Assembly: GCF_000802365.1 (NCBI RefSeq)
Contig: NZ_JSZE01000033.1
Span: 1 to 46,614, forward strand
Source: Xanthomonas cannabis pv. cannabis
GTDB lineage: Bacteria; Pseudomonadota; Gammaproteobacteria; Xanthomonadales; Xanthomonadaceae
Length of the DNA: 46,614 nt
Direction of reading: 5' to 3'
The notes beneath the pieces were generated by a model that saw only the letters and a list, made by a program, of their open reading frames with translations, was not told the DNA's origin and searched no databases. Shown here in pieces: positions 16,559-25,513 of the stretch. The translations under genes were made by a program, and so were the position numbers. Every line of letters begins with the position of its first letter. Position 1 is the first letter of the stretch.

Positions 16559-17560
16559 ATGCTTCTGATCGGCGTTGCCGGTACCGAACTCAGCGCACAG
16601 GAACGCGACTGGCTGCAGCACGATGCGGTTGCCGGCGTGGTGCTGTTCACGCGCAACTTCGCCTCGCGCACGCAGGTGGCCGCGTTGTCGGCATCCATCC
16701 GCGCCGCCGCGCCGCGCCCGGTGTTGATCTGTGTGGACCAGGAGGGCGGACGCGTGCAGCGGTTTCGCGAGGGCTTCAGCGCGCTGGCGCCGTTGCAGCG
16801 CTTCGGTGAGCAGTACGCGCAGGACCCCGAGGCTGCGCTGGCCGCGGCCTGTGCGCACGCGCAGCTGATGGCCAGCGAGGTGCGTGCCAGCGGCGTGGAT
16901 CTGAGCTTCGCGCCGGTGGTGGACCTGGGCCGCGGCAACCGCGCCATCGGCGATCGCGCCTTCAGCGACGACCCGCACATCGTGGCCACCTTCACCCGTG
17001 CCTATGTGCAGGCGCTGCACGGCGCGGGCATGGCCGCCACGCTCAAGCATTTCCCCGGCCACGGCACGGTGCTGGAAGACACCCACGTCGACCACGCCAG
17101 CGACCCGCGACCGCTGGAGGTGCTGCAGGCTGAAGATCTGGTGCCGTTCGTGGCCGGGATCGAGGCCGGTGCCGACGCGGTGATGATGGCGCACGTGGTC
17201 TACCCGCAGGTCGCGCCGGAACCGGCAGGCTACTCGCCGCGCTGGATCGAGCAGATCCTGCGTGGGCAGCTGGGCTTCCGCGGCGTGGTGTTTTCCGACG
17301 ACATCGGCATGGCGGCCTCGTTCAGCGCCGGTGGCGTGGCCGGCCGGGTGCATGCGCATCTGGATGCCGGCTGCGACGTGGTGCTGGTCTGCCACCCGGA
17401 GCTGGTCGACGAATCGCTGCAGGCCGTGCAGGGCCGCAGCCTCAACACTGCAGCCCTGATCGGGCTGATCGGTCGTGGCGCGCTCGGCTGGGATGGCCTG
17501 CTGGCTGGCACCGACGCTTCCTTCAACACTCCTTCTGCCTCTTTCGGAACAATTGCCTGA
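16559..17560 (+). CDS. nagZ: Beta-N-acetylhexosaminidase NagZ
   Basis: This 333-aa cytoplasmic glycoside hydrolase family 3 enzyme removes GlcNAc from 1,6-anhydro-muropeptides during peptidoglycan recycling. The NagZ signature KHFPGHGTVLEDTHVDHASD covers residues 163-182 and holds the Asp174/His176 pair that acts as acid/base; the nucleophile Asp247 is in VFSDDIGM. Length is typical (about 330-340 aa). The ATG at 16559 has GGGAG at 16545-16549. The stop and the next start overlap (TGATG), so it forms an operon with the phosphoribosyltransferase. In other Gammaproteobacteria NagZ products also feed the AmpR inducer pathway; no ampR is visible here. Confidence 0.96.
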   Translation: MLLIGVAGTELSAQERDWLQHDAVAGVVLFTRNFASRTQVAALSASIRAAAPRPVLICVDQEGGRVQRFREGFSALAPLQRFGEQYAQDPEAALAAACAHAQLMASEVRASGVDLSFAPVVDLGRGNRAIGDRAFSDDPHIVATFTRAYVQALHGAGMAATLKHFPGHGTVLEDTHVDHASDPRPLEVLQAEDLVPFVAGIEAGADAVMMAHVVYPQVAPEPAGYSPRWIEQILRGQLGFRGVVFSDDIGMAASFSAGGVAGRVHAHLDAGCDVVLVCHPELVDESLQAVQGRSLNTAALIGLIGRGALGWDGLLAGTDASFNTPSASFGTIA

Positions 17561-18114
17561 TGTCCACGCTCACCATTTCCCAGGCCCTGGCCCAAGCCGA
17601 TCTGCTGGTCGACCGCCCGGCCATCGATGCCGCCGTGTCCACCATTGCCGACGCCATCGCGCGCGACTACGCCGGTGAAGTGCCGGTGTACCTCACCATC
17701 ATGCACGGCGCGCTGCCGTTCTCCGGCCAGCTGGCGCTGGAACTCGGCGCACGCGGCCAGGACCTGCAGTTCGATTACCTGCATGCCACCCGCTACCGCG
17801 GCGAAACCGTTGGCGGCGAGCTGGTGTGGAAGCATCGCCCGGCCACCGCACTGTTCGGCCGCCGGGTGATCCTGGTCGACGACATCCTCGACGAGGGCTA
17901 CACCCTGCAGGGCGTGCGCCAGTGGTGCCTGGAGCAGGGCGCCACCGACGTGCGCGTGGCGGTGCTGACCGTGAAGCGGCACGACCGCTGCGTGCCCGGC
18001 GTCACCGCCGACTACGTGGGAGTGGAAGTGGCAGACCGCTACGTGTTCGGTTTCGGCATGGACGTCAACGAGCAGCTGCGTGGCATTCCCGCCATCTACG
18101 CGATGAAGCAGTAA
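17560..18114 (+). CDS. hpt: Hypoxanthine-guanine phosphoribosyltransferase
   Basis: This 184-aa purine salvage enzyme transfers the phosphoribosyl group of PRPP to hypoxanthine or guanine. The PRPP loop VILVDDILDEGYTL spans residues 103-116, and LTIMHGALPFSGQLA (45-59) is the flexible-loop side. It starts in the nagZ stop (TGATG). A phosphorylase that releases a free purine base is next but one reading unit downstream (18337), so this enzyme may recapture hypoxanthine or a related base produced by it. Exact base preference is not decided by the sequence. Confidence 0.9.
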   Translation: MSTLTISQALAQADLLVDRPAIDAAVSTIADAIARDYAGEVPVYLTIMHGALPFSGQLALELGARGQDLQFDYLHATRYRGETVGGELVWKHRPATALFGRRVILVDDILDEGYTLQGVRQWCLEQGATDVRVAVLTVKRHDRCVPGVTADYVGVEVADRYVFGFGMDVNEQLRGIPAIYAMKQ

Positions 18115-18336
18115 TCCACGCGGCGTGGCCGGGCGTGTCGGCTGCGCTCTGGGCTCCAAGCAGCGCGGACGCGGCTCAACGCCGCGCGCCGTGTCTGGGG
18201 ACGCGGAGATCGCAGTCCTGCATGTTCAATAGCGACACCGACAGCCTCGTCGGCGTCGCTCGTCCTGGCCCGCCACTGCGCGGGCAACCTGGCGCGCGCC
18301 GCGCGCATCCACGTCCGTTCGTAGCAGAGGTCGCCC

Positions 18337-19089
18337 ATGTCCCCCAATTCCATCGCCCTGGCCGTCATCGGCGGCACCGGTGTCTACAAGCTCGCGCAGC
18401 TCGACGACGTGCAGACGCATGAGCTCGACACCCCGTATGGCGCACCGTCCGGGCCGATCCGTGTCGGCATGTTGCTCGGCCATCGCGTGGCGTTCCTGGC
18501 CCGGCACGGCGAGGGGCATTCGCTGCCGCCGCACAAGGTCAACTACCGCGCAAACATCGCTGCGCTGCAGCAAATCGGCGCTTCGCGCGTGCTTGCGCTC
18601 AACACGGTAGGCGGCATCACCGACCAGTTCGGGCCGCGCGCGCTGGCGTGCCCAGACCAACTGATCGACTACACCTGGGGCCGCATTTCCACCTTCTGCG
18701 AAGAGCCCGGCAGCGAGGTGCAGCATGTGGATTTCGGCCACCCGTATTCGCCCATGTTCCGCAGCAAGGTGATTGCCGCCGCCAAGGTGACCGGCGTCAC
18801 GCTGGTGGCCGGTGGTTGCTATGGCGCGACGCAAGGACCACGGCTGGAAACGATTGCAGAGATCGCACGGATGCGTCGCGACGGTTGCGATCTGGTCGGC
18901 ATGACCGGCATGCCCGAAGCGGGGTTGGCGCGCGAAAAAGGCCTGGAATATGCGTGTCTGGCGATCGTGGCCAACTGGGCGGCCGGCTGCGGCGACGCGC
19001 AGGAGATCACCATGGCCGACGTATTGGCCAACGTGGATGCCGCCTCGTCCGGCCTGCCGGAGCTGATTGGCGAACTTGCACGCGGGTGA
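18337..19089 (+). CDS. S-methyl-5'-thioinosine phosphorylase (MTAP/PNP family)
   Basis: This 250-aa enzyme cleaves a methylthio-nucleoside with phosphate to a free base and 5-methylthioribose-1-phosphate in the salvage of the polyamine by-product MTA. Family features are AVIGGTGVYKL, ARHGEGHSLPPHKVNYRANI, ALNTVGGI, GATQGPRLET and VGMTGMPEAGLA. In Pseudomonas the same neighbourhood (next to nagZ) encodes methylthioinosine phosphorylase, so MTI is a better guess than MTA as substrate, but sequence alone does not separate the two. The 222-nt gap from hpt has no ORF; AGCAGAGG just upstream of the ATG is a fair ribosome site. Confidence 0.85.
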   Translation: MSPNSIALAVIGGTGVYKLAQLDDVQTHELDTPYGAPSGPIRVGMLLGHRVAFLARHGEGHSLPPHKVNYRANIAALQQIGASRVLALNTVGGITDQFGPRALACPDQLIDYTWGRISTFCEEPGSEVQHVDFGHPYSPMFRSKVIAAAKVTGVTLVAGGCYGATQGPRLETIAEIARMRRDGCDLVGMTGMPEAGLAREKGLEYACLAIVANWAAGCGDAQEITMADVLANVDAASSGLPELIGELARG

Positions 19090-19118
19090 TTGTCATTGGG
19101 GAATAAGCTTTGCATACT
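19090..19118 (+). promoter_or_regulatory. Sigma-70 type promoter of the cold-shock gene
   Basis: TTGTCA (19090-19095) and CATACT (19113-19118) are separated by 17 nt. The -35 box begins right after the upstream stop codon. The implied leader is about 50 nt, AT-rich near its end (TTAATTATTGC), as is common for csp leaders. Confidence 0.5.
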
Positions 19119-19176
19119 CGGCGCGTACGCACCGCCGTACACCACCCATTAATTATTGCAAAGGTCTCGCATCACC

Positions 19177-19383
19177 ATGCCGAACGGTACCGTCAAGTGG
19201 TTCAACGACGCCAAGGGATTTGGCTTCATCTCACCGGAGGACGGCAGCGCCGATGTCTTCGCGCACTTCTCCGCGATCAATTCCAAGGGCTTCCGCAGCC
19301 TGCAGGAAGGCCAGCGCGTCAGTTATGACGTGACCCAGGGCCCCAAGGGTGCCCAGGCTTCGAACATCACGCCGGTCGAGTAA
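19177..19383 (+). CDS. Cold-shock protein, CspA family
   Basis: This 68-aa single OB-fold protein binds single-stranded RNA and DNA and acts as an RNA chaperone. RNP1 is KGFGFI (13-18) and RNP2 is DVFAHF (26-31), with aromatic residues in place. Length is typical. The gene is monocistronic: it has its own promoter (19090-19118) and a strong rho-independent terminator (19408-19433). Whether it is cold-inducible or constitutive cannot be told from sequence. Confidence 0.96.
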   Translation: MPNGTVKWFNDAKGFGFISPEDGSADVFAHFSAINSKGFRSLQEGQRVSYDVTQGPKGAQASNITPVE

Positions 19384-19407
19384 TCTGACTCGATTGTGCG
19401 GTTGAAG

Positions 19408-19433
19408 AACCCCGCCACGGCGGGGTTTTTTTT
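19408..19433 (+). terminator. Rho-independent terminator after the cold-shock gene
   Basis: The stem AACCCCGC/GCGGGGTT (19408-19415 and 19420-19427, 4-nt loop) runs into eight T residues (19426-19433). Confidence 0.92.
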
Positions 19434-19477
19434 GCGCCGTCGTGCGTGGGCAGCAATAACGAAACAGAGCAGGGACG

Positions 19478-20749
19478 ATGCAACGAACATTACGGATTGC
19501 GGTGGTTGGCTACGGAACCGCGGGGCAGGCGCTGGCAGTGTTGTTGGGGGCCGATGGGCATCAACTGGAGGTGTTCGAGCGCGCCGCCGCGCCCGGGCCG
19601 GTGGGCGCAGGCTTCTTGCTGCAGCCCAGCGGCCTGCAGGTGCTCTGGAACATGGGTTTGCTGCCGCAGGCGCTTGCGCATGGCGCACCGGTGCGCCGCT
19701 TGTACGGCGACACGCCTTGCGGGCGCGCAGTGATGGACATGCAGTACCGCGATCTGGATACGCGCCTGATGGGTGTGGGCATGCAGCGCGGCGCCTTGTT
19801 TACGCTGCTGCGCGAGGCCTGGCCGCAGCACGCGCAACTGCATGTGGATACGCAGATCACCGCCATCGACCACGACGGGGTGCGCGTGCAGGATCAACGC
19901 GGGCAATGGCACGGCCCTTTCGATCTGATCATCGCCGCCGATGGCTCGGCGTCCACCTTGCGCGCGCAGGCGCAGGGAACCCGGCTGGATCGGGTGTATC
20001 CATGGGGCGCGCTGTGGTGCCTGTTGCCGCGCGACGACTGGCCGTTCGTAGACGAATTGCGCCAGCGTTATATCGGCGCGCGCAAGATGATCGGCCTGCT
20101 GCCGGTGGGCACACGCCCGGGCGATGACACCCCGCGGCTGAGTTTTTTCTGGAGCCTGCCGTGCAGCGATTTCGTTGCCTGGGAACAACGCGGCATTGCC
20201 GCCTGGCGCGATGAGGTGGCGCAGATGTGGCCGGAAGCGCACGCGCGGCTTGCCACGGTGCAGGTGCATGGCGCACTGGCCCGAGCGAGCTATCGCGATG
20301 CGGTGGTGTCGCGCTGGCATCGCGGCCGCTTCGTGCTTGCCGGCGATGCGGCGCATGCGATGAGCCCGCAGCTCGGGCAGGGCGTGAACATGGCCCTGCT
20401 CGACGCGCTGGCCATGCGCGATGCATTGCGTGCGGGCAGCGATCTGGACGAGGCGCTGCAGCGGTATCAACGCGAACGCCAGGCGCATGTGGCGATCTAT
20501 CACCGCTGGAGCCGCTGGCTGACGCCGTTGTTCCAGTCAGAACGCGATCTCTGGGCACAGGGCCGCGATCTGCTGCTGCGCCCGATGGGACGTGTGCCGG
20601 GCGGGCGCGGGCACATGTTGCGCGTGCTCAGCGGCACCCAGCATGGTTGGTTCGGCAAGTTGGCGTTGGCGCCGGAATTCGTCGAGGCGTTGTCGCAACC
20701 GGTGGCGCAGGCGGCCGACGACAAGGCAGAAGTGGCCGTAGCGTCGTAG
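19478..20749 (+). CDS. FAD-dependent monooxygenase (PHBH/UbiH-like class A flavoprotein)
   Basis: This 423-aa protein has GYGTAG (11-16) as FAD dinucleotide motif, FER (33-35) for the ribose, the middle DG motif in LIIAADGSASTLRAQ, and the second FAD motif LAGDAAHAMSPQLGQGVN. These define the aromatic hydroxylase class (NAD(P)H, O2). Substrate is unknown. The ATG at 19478 is preceded by CAGGGA at 19470-19475. It stands alone between the csp terminator and the convergent pdeM gene, so no pathway context is available. Confidence 0.85.
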   Translation: MQRTLRIAVVGYGTAGQALAVLLGADGHQLEVFERAAAPGPVGAGFLLQPSGLQVLWNMGLLPQALAHGAPVRRLYGDTPCGRAVMDMQYRDLDTRLMGVGMQRGALFTLLREAWPQHAQLHVDTQITAIDHDGVRVQDQRGQWHGPFDLIIAADGSASTLRAQAQGTRLDRVYPWGALWCLLPRDDWPFVDELRQRYIGARKMIGLLPVGTRPGDDTPRLSFFWSLPCSDFVAWEQRGIAAWRDEVAQMWPEAHARLATVQVHGALARASYRDAVVSRWHRGRFVLAGDAAHAMSPQLGQGVNMALLDALAMRDALRAGSDLDEALQRYQRERQAHVAIYHRWSRWLTPLFQSERDLWAQGRDLLLRPMGRVPGGRGHMLRVLSGTQHGWFGKLALAPEFVEALSQPVAQAADDKAEVAVAS

Positions 20750-20776
20750 CGTCGGCCGGCGTATTCGCGGCGCTGG

Positions 20777-21421
20777 CTAACGCACCGGCAGTGCCATCGC
20801 ATCGCCTTCCACACAGGCGACCAGGCGCTCGCCTTCGGTGAGCGTCGGCACGATGCCTGCGGTGAATTGCGAGAACGCCGGCAGGATGGTCACGCGCTCG
20901 CGCAACCAGAAGGCGGGCCAACGTCGCGACAGCCCCGGCAGCTTGGCCAGTGGATGCAGATGCCCGCACAGCACATGGCCGGTGGGGTGCGGCAATGGGT
21001 CGTGGCGCAGCACGAACGGTCCCTCTTCGGCCTGTTCGCCGGCCGCTTCGATCTGCAACCCGGCACCGGCCAGTGCGCGGTCGTGATTGCCGCGGATGGC
21101 GATCACCCGCAACGCGCAATGTTGCTCGCGCCATGCGCTCCAGCGCCGATGCCAGGCGGCGCGCGGTGCCGGGCCGTGCAGCAAGTCGCCCAGGATCCAC
21201 AGCGCGTCGACCTGGCGCTGGGCGAGCAACCCGTCCAGCCGCTCCAGATCGTGTGCGGTGCCGCCGGCCGGCAAGCCGATGCCGGCACGCCGGAAGACGT
21301 CGGCCTTGCCCAGGTGCAGGTCGGCGATCAACAGCGCGCGCTGCGTCGGGCGGTACAAGGCGCGTTCGCCGAGCAATTCCACGGTTTCGCCGGCCAGCTG
21401 CAGCTGCACGCTATCGCCCAT
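20777..21421 (-). CDS. pdeM: Ligase-associated DNA damage response endonuclease PdeM
   Basis: This 214-aa calcineurin-like metallophosphoesterase carries the full metal-binding set: ADLHLGK (33-39), GDLLHG (78-83), GNHD (111-114) and GHLH (153-156). PdeM-type proteins occur as the last member of a four-gene DNA repair module with an Lhr-like helicase, ATP-dependent ligase and MBL-fold exonuclease, all present here on the same strand. Its ATG lies inside the helicase gene (11-nt overlap), so it is probably co-translated. The biochemical activity is thought to be a nuclease or phosphodiesterase, from the family. Confidence 0.92.
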   Translation of the reverse strand: MGDSVQLQLAGETVELLGERALYRPTQRALLIADLHLGKADVFRRAGIGLPAGGTAHDLERLDGLLAQRQVDALWILGDLLHGPAPRAAWHRRWSAWREQHCALRVIAIRGNHDRALAGAGLQIEAAGEQAEEGPFVLRHDPLPHPTGHVLCGHLHPLAKLPGLSRRWPAFWLRERVTILPAFSQFTAGIVPTLTEGERLVACVEGDAMALPVR

Positions 21422-23912
21422 GCTTGCGCTCCAGTTGTTCGGCAGCGCGCAACACGCGCGCCTTCCAGTCTTCGGTACTCAGTTGCCCGCGCACGCGTTC
21501 GGCCCACAGCGGAAACGACAACGGGGTAAGGCTGCGCGGCTTGCGCAGGCGCAATTCGCGGCGGGCGCAGTCCTCCAGCGCATGTGCCAGGCGGGCGAGT
21601 TCCAGCTGGCCTTCGAACACCTCGCGCTCGGCCTGTGCCAGCAACAGGTGATCCGGGTCGAAGCGCTGCAACACGTCGTACAGCAAGCCGCTGGAGGCCT
21701 GCAGCTGACGCAGGCTGCGCGGCGCACGCCTAGGCAACGAGGGCGACAACAACCCGGCCACGCGCGCGATCTCGCGGAACTGCCGGCGTGCCAGCTCGCC
21801 CAGGTTGAGGCTGTCGCGCAGATCGTCGAACAGCGCTACCGGCGACAACAAGCTCTGCAGCACATCGGCATCGATCTCGACCTCCTGCGCCGGCGACAGC
21901 ACAAAGCCGTAATCGTTGGCGGCAAAGCTAAACGTATTGCGCTGACGCCGGCCCCAGCGCGCCGCCAGCAACGCGGCCAGCCCTTCGTTGACCTGCCGGC
22001 CGGCGAACGGATACACGAATACATGCCGGCCATCGCGGGCCTTGATGCTTTCCACCAGCAGATGGTCCGGCCCCGGCAGCGAAGAGAGCGAGGCCTGCAG
22101 CTGCAATAGCGGCGCCAAGGCCTGCATCTCCGGTGCGTCGCCGGGGTCGGCAAACACCGCTTCCACTTCGCGCCCCAGTGCCGACGACAGCGGCATGCGT
22201 CCGCCCATCCATTTGGGCACCACGCCGCTGCCGCCCTTGGCCACGCGCACGTAGGCGGTCATGTCTTCCAGCCGCACCAGCTCCAGCAGGCGGCCGGCAA
22301 ACTGGAAGCGGTCGCCGCGGCGCAGACGGCCGACGAACTGTTCTTCCACCGCGCCCAGCCGCCCGCCGCGCAGGAACTGCACGCGCACGCTGCCATCGCT
22401 GGTGATCGTGCCGATGGACAGCCGATGCCGCAGCGCGATGCGCCGGTCGATCACGCGGTACACGCCGTCGTCGTCGCGCACCACCTTGTGGAAATCCGGG
22501 TAGTGCGCCAGTGCGCTGCCACCTTGCACGATGAAGTCGAGCACCGCATTCCAGGTGGGTCTTTCCAGCGCAGCGAAGGCATCGGTGCCGCGCACTTCCT
22601 CGAATAACGCATCGGCCTGGAAGCCGCCGCCCAGGGCGAGGGTGACGCAGTGTTGCGCCAGCACATCCAGCGACAAGCGCGGCGGCGGCCGTGCTTCGAT
22701 ATGGCCGTGGGTGAGCGCGCGTCGGGCGGCGGCGTATTCCACCAGTTCCAGCGCATGCGAGGGCACGCACACCACGTGGCCGGATTCGCCTGGGCGATGG
22801 CGTGCGCGCCCGGCGCGCTGCAGAAGGCGCGCAATGCCTTTGGGGCTACCGACCTGCAACACCTGATCCACCGCCGGAAAATCCACGCCCAGATCCAGGC
22901 TGGACGTGGCCACCACGCAACGCAGGCTGCCGTCGGCCAGGCCACGCTCGGCGGCCGCGCGTAGCGTCGGATCTAGCGAGCCGTGATGCAGCGCGAGCGT
23001 GGCCAGGTCTTCGTGCCACACCGCGCTCAAGGCCTGATGCCACAACTCGGCCTGCGCGCGGGTATTGGTAAACACCAGGCTGGTGCGCTGCTGCATGATC
23101 TTTTGCAGCACGCGCGCCAGTTGTGCCAGACCAAGATGGCCCGCCCATGGGAACCGCTCGCCACTTTCCGGTAGCAGCGTTTCCAAGGTCATCGTGCGCG
23201 GTTTGACGCCCGATACCAGCGCTGCATCGGGCAGGTGCGGCAGCAGCACATCGCGCGCCTGCGACAGATTGCCCAGCGTTGCCGACAGCCCCCAGATGCG
23301 CAGGTGCGGCGTCCATCCGCGCAAGCGCGCCAGACACAGTTGCAGCAGCACGCCACGCTTGTTGCCGAGCAGCTCGTGCCACTCGTCGACGATCACGCAG
23401 CGCAGCGCCGACAGCTGTGGCGCGGTGTCCGGATACGACAGCAGCAAGGCCAGCGATTCGGGCGTGGTGACCAGCACGTCGAGCTTGCCGCTGCGTGCCA
23501 GCCGCTTGTCGCGCGCGCTGGCATCGCCGGTGCGCAGTCCCACCTGCCAATCCAGCCCCAGCGCTTCCACCGGTTCGCGCAATGCGCGCGCGGTGTCGGC
23601 GGCCAGTGCCCGCAACGGCGTGATCCACAGCACCTGCAGATTGCGTTGCTGCTGGCGCCGCGCAGGTGCAGCAGGTTTGCCTTGTTTAAGCGGTAACTTG
23701 CGCCCGCGCGCAGCCAATGCGTCCAGCAATGGCCCGCCGAACGCCGCCAGGGTCTTGCCGCTGCCGGTGGGCGTGTGCAGCAAGCCGGACTCGCCATCGA
23801 GATAGCGCTTCCACACATCGCGTTGAAACGGCAACGGCGCCCAGCCGCGCTGCGCGAACCAGTCGCGCCACTGCTGCAATGGCGTGCCGCGTGTCTGCCG
23901 CGCCGCCGTCAC
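21411..23912 (-). CDS. Ligase-associated Lhr-like DEXH-box DNA helicase
   Basis: This 833-aa superfamily 2 helicase is of the Lhr-core type. Walker A TPTGSGKT lies at 47-54, motif Ia is ITPLRALAADT, motif II is VDEWHELLG and motif III SATLG. Motifs IV-VI follow (FTNTRAQAELW, ATSSLDLGVDFP, QRAGRARHRPGE). The C-terminal third is the winged-helix and DUF4175-like region of this subfamily, containing HVFVYPFAGRQVNEGLAALLA. The start is GTG at 23912, in a GTGA overlap with the ligase stop. It would unwind or translocate on damaged DNA or RNA:DNA hybrids (family knowledge). Confidence 0.94.
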   Translation of the reverse strand: MTAARQTRGTPLQQWRDWFAQRGWAPLPFQRDVWKRYLDGESGLLHTPTGSGKTLAAFGGPLLDALAARGRKLPLKQGKPAAPARRQQQRNLQVLWITPLRALAADTARALREPVEALGLDWQVGLRTGDASARDKRLARSGKLDVLVTTPESLALLLSYPDTAPQLSALRCVIVDEWHELLGNKRGVLLQLCLARLRGWTPHLRIWGLSATLGNLSQARDVLLPHLPDAALVSGVKPRTMTLETLLPESGERFPWAGHLGLAQLARVLQKIMQQRTSLVFTNTRAQAELWHQALSAVWHEDLATLALHHGSLDPTLRAAAERGLADGSLRCVVATSSLDLGVDFPAVDQVLQVGSPKGIARLLQRAGRARHRPGESGHVVCVPSHALELVEYAAARRALTHGHIEARPPPRLSLDVLAQHCVTLALGGGFQADALFEEVRGTDAFAALERPTWNAVLDFIVQGGSALAHYPDFHKVVRDDDGVYRVIDRRIALRHRLSIGTITSDGSVRVQFLRGGRLGAVEEQFVGRLRRGDRFQFAGRLLELVRLEDMTAYVRVAKGGSGVVPKWMGGRMPLSSALGREVEAVFADPGDAPEMQALAPLLQLQASLSSLPGPDHLLVESIKARDGRHVFVYPFAGRQVNEGLAALLAARWGRRQRNTFSFAANDYGFVLSPAQEVEIDADVLQSLLSPVALFDDLRDSLNLGELARRQFREIARVAGLLSPSLPRRAPRSLRQLQASSGLLYDVLQRFDPDHLLLAQAEREVFEGQLELARLAHALEDCARRELRLRKPRSLTPLSFPLWAERVRGQLSTEDWKARVLRAAEQLERKHGR

Positions 23913-25513
23913 CGCGCCAGGGCCTGCAGGCTGCTCAGGTGGTCGGCCTCGGACATCGGCTTGTCCTGCCGCCAGCGCAGGATGCGCGGGAAGCGCACCG
24001 CAATACCGGACTTGTGCCGTGCGCTGCGATTCACCGCTTCAAACCCCAGCTCGAACACATGATGCGCGGTGACCGCGCGCACCGGGCCGAACCGCTCGGT
24101 GGTGTTGGCACGAATCCAGCGATCCAGCTGCAGGATTTCCTTGTCGTCCAGGCCCGAATAGGCTTTGGCGATGGGCACCAGCTGTCCCTCATGCCACAGC
24201 CCGAAGGTGTAGTCGGTATACAGCGTGCTGCGCCGGCCGTGGCCGGCTTGCGCGTACAACAACACCGCATCGATGGTCAGCGGGTCGATCTTCCACTTCC
24301 ACCAGTCGCCACGTCGGCGCCCGGCCTGATAAACGGAGTTGGCGCGCTTGAGCATCAGCCCTTCCACGCCGCGTTCGCGCGCTTCCACGCGCACCTGCGC
24401 GGCGGCCTGCCAATCGCTCACCTGCACCAGCGGCGAGGCGACAATGCGCGGGTCGGCGAGTGTGGCAAGCACGCCGTCCAGCAGTGCGCGTCGCTCCTGC
24501 AGCGGGCGCTCGCGCAGGTCCTCGCCGTCCAGTTCGAGCAGGTCATAGGCGACCACGCGCGCCGGTGCGTCGGCCAGCGTCTTGGGGCCGGGCTTGAGCC
24601 GTTGGATGCGCGTCTGCAGGGCAGTGAACGGCATCGGCAAGGGCTGCTCCGGTTTCCAGGCCAATAGCTCGCCATCGATGACGGTGCCGTCGGGCAACTG
24701 CATCGCCGCGCGTTCGATCTCCGGAAAGCGCCCGTCCAGGCGCTCTTCGCCGCGCGACCACAGCGCCGCTTCGCCGGCGCGCCGGATCAGTTGCAGCCGG
24801 ATGCCGTCCCACTTCCATTCCAGCAGCCAGTCCTCGATGGGTCCCAGCGTATCGATGGCCGCTTCGAGCGGCGACGCAAGAAAGAACGGGTAGGGCTGCT
24901 GACGATCGCTGGGCAGTTCTTCGCTGGTCAGCAGATCGGCCAGATAGGTCGGATGCGGCCGCCAACTGCCGAGCATGCGCTGTGCGATGCGCGCGATGTC
25001 CACGCCTGACAGCTCGGCCAGCGCCTGCTGCACGAGCCGCTGCGACACGCCGACCCGCAACGCGCCGGTGAGCAGCTTGTTGAACACCAGCCGCTCGTCG
25101 AAGGCCAGGCTGCGCCAGGCCTGCACGATGCACGCCTTGCGCACGGCGACGTCCTGATTGGCGATCGGCAACAGCCGGTGTTCGATCCATTCCGCCAGCG
25201 GCAGGTCGGCCGCTTCGGTGTCCGGGTCGTCCAGCAACAGGGCCAGCGTTTCAGCCAGGTCGCCGACATGGTCGTAGCTGTCGGCCACCAGCCAGTCGGC
25301 GATGCCGGCCGTGTCGGTGATCCATTCGCGTAATTCGCCACTACTGGCAATGCGCATGCGCGTACTGGCCACCTTGCCGCCGGCCAGCAGATACAGTGCC
25401 CAGGCCGCGTCCAGCGGCGCGGCATCGCGAAAATAGGCGACCAACGCCGCACGCTTGTCCAGGGTGCCGGTGCTGCGGTCCAGGGTGCGGTACAGCGCGG
25501 CAAAACGCTTCAC
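23909..25513 (-). CDS. ATP-dependent DNA ligase (ligase-associated repair module)
   Basis: This 534-aa ligase joins nicked DNA using ATP. The N-terminal helical DNA-binding domain covers about residues 1-205. The adenylation domain has the nucleophile Lys234 in EWKWDGIR, SRGEERLDGRFPEI as motif III, DGELLAW as motif IV and GLMLKR plus WWKWK as V/VI. The OB domain follows, ending at LQALAR. A GTG at 25513 is taken as start because an AGAGG ribosome site lies 8 nt upstream and the length matches the family. It overlaps the small ORF at 25510-25743 by 4 nt and the helicase by 4 nt, so all are likely one operon. Confidence 0.95.
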   Translation of the reverse strand: MKRFAALYRTLDRSTGTLDKRAALVAYFRDAAPLDAAWALYLLAGGKVASTRMRIASSGELREWITDTAGIADWLVADSYDHVGDLAETLALLLDDPDTEAADLPLAEWIEHRLLPIANQDVAVRKACIVQAWRSLAFDERLVFNKLLTGALRVGVSQRLVQQALAELSGVDIARIAQRMLGSWRPHPTYLADLLTSEELPSDRQQPYPFFLASPLEAAIDTLGPIEDWLLEWKWDGIRLQLIRRAGEAALWSRGEERLDGRFPEIERAAMQLPDGTVIDGELLAWKPEQPLPMPFTALQTRIQRLKPGPKTLADAPARVVAYDLLELDGEDLRERPLQERRALLDGVLATLADPRIVASPLVQVSDWQAAAQVRVEARERGVEGLMLKRANSVYQAGRRRGDWWKWKIDPLTIDAVLLYAQAGHGRRSTLYTDYTFGLWHEGQLVPIAKAYSGLDDKEILQLDRWIRANTTERFGPVRAVTAHHVFELGFEAVNRSARHKSGIAVRFPRILRWRQDKPMSEADHLSSLQALAR

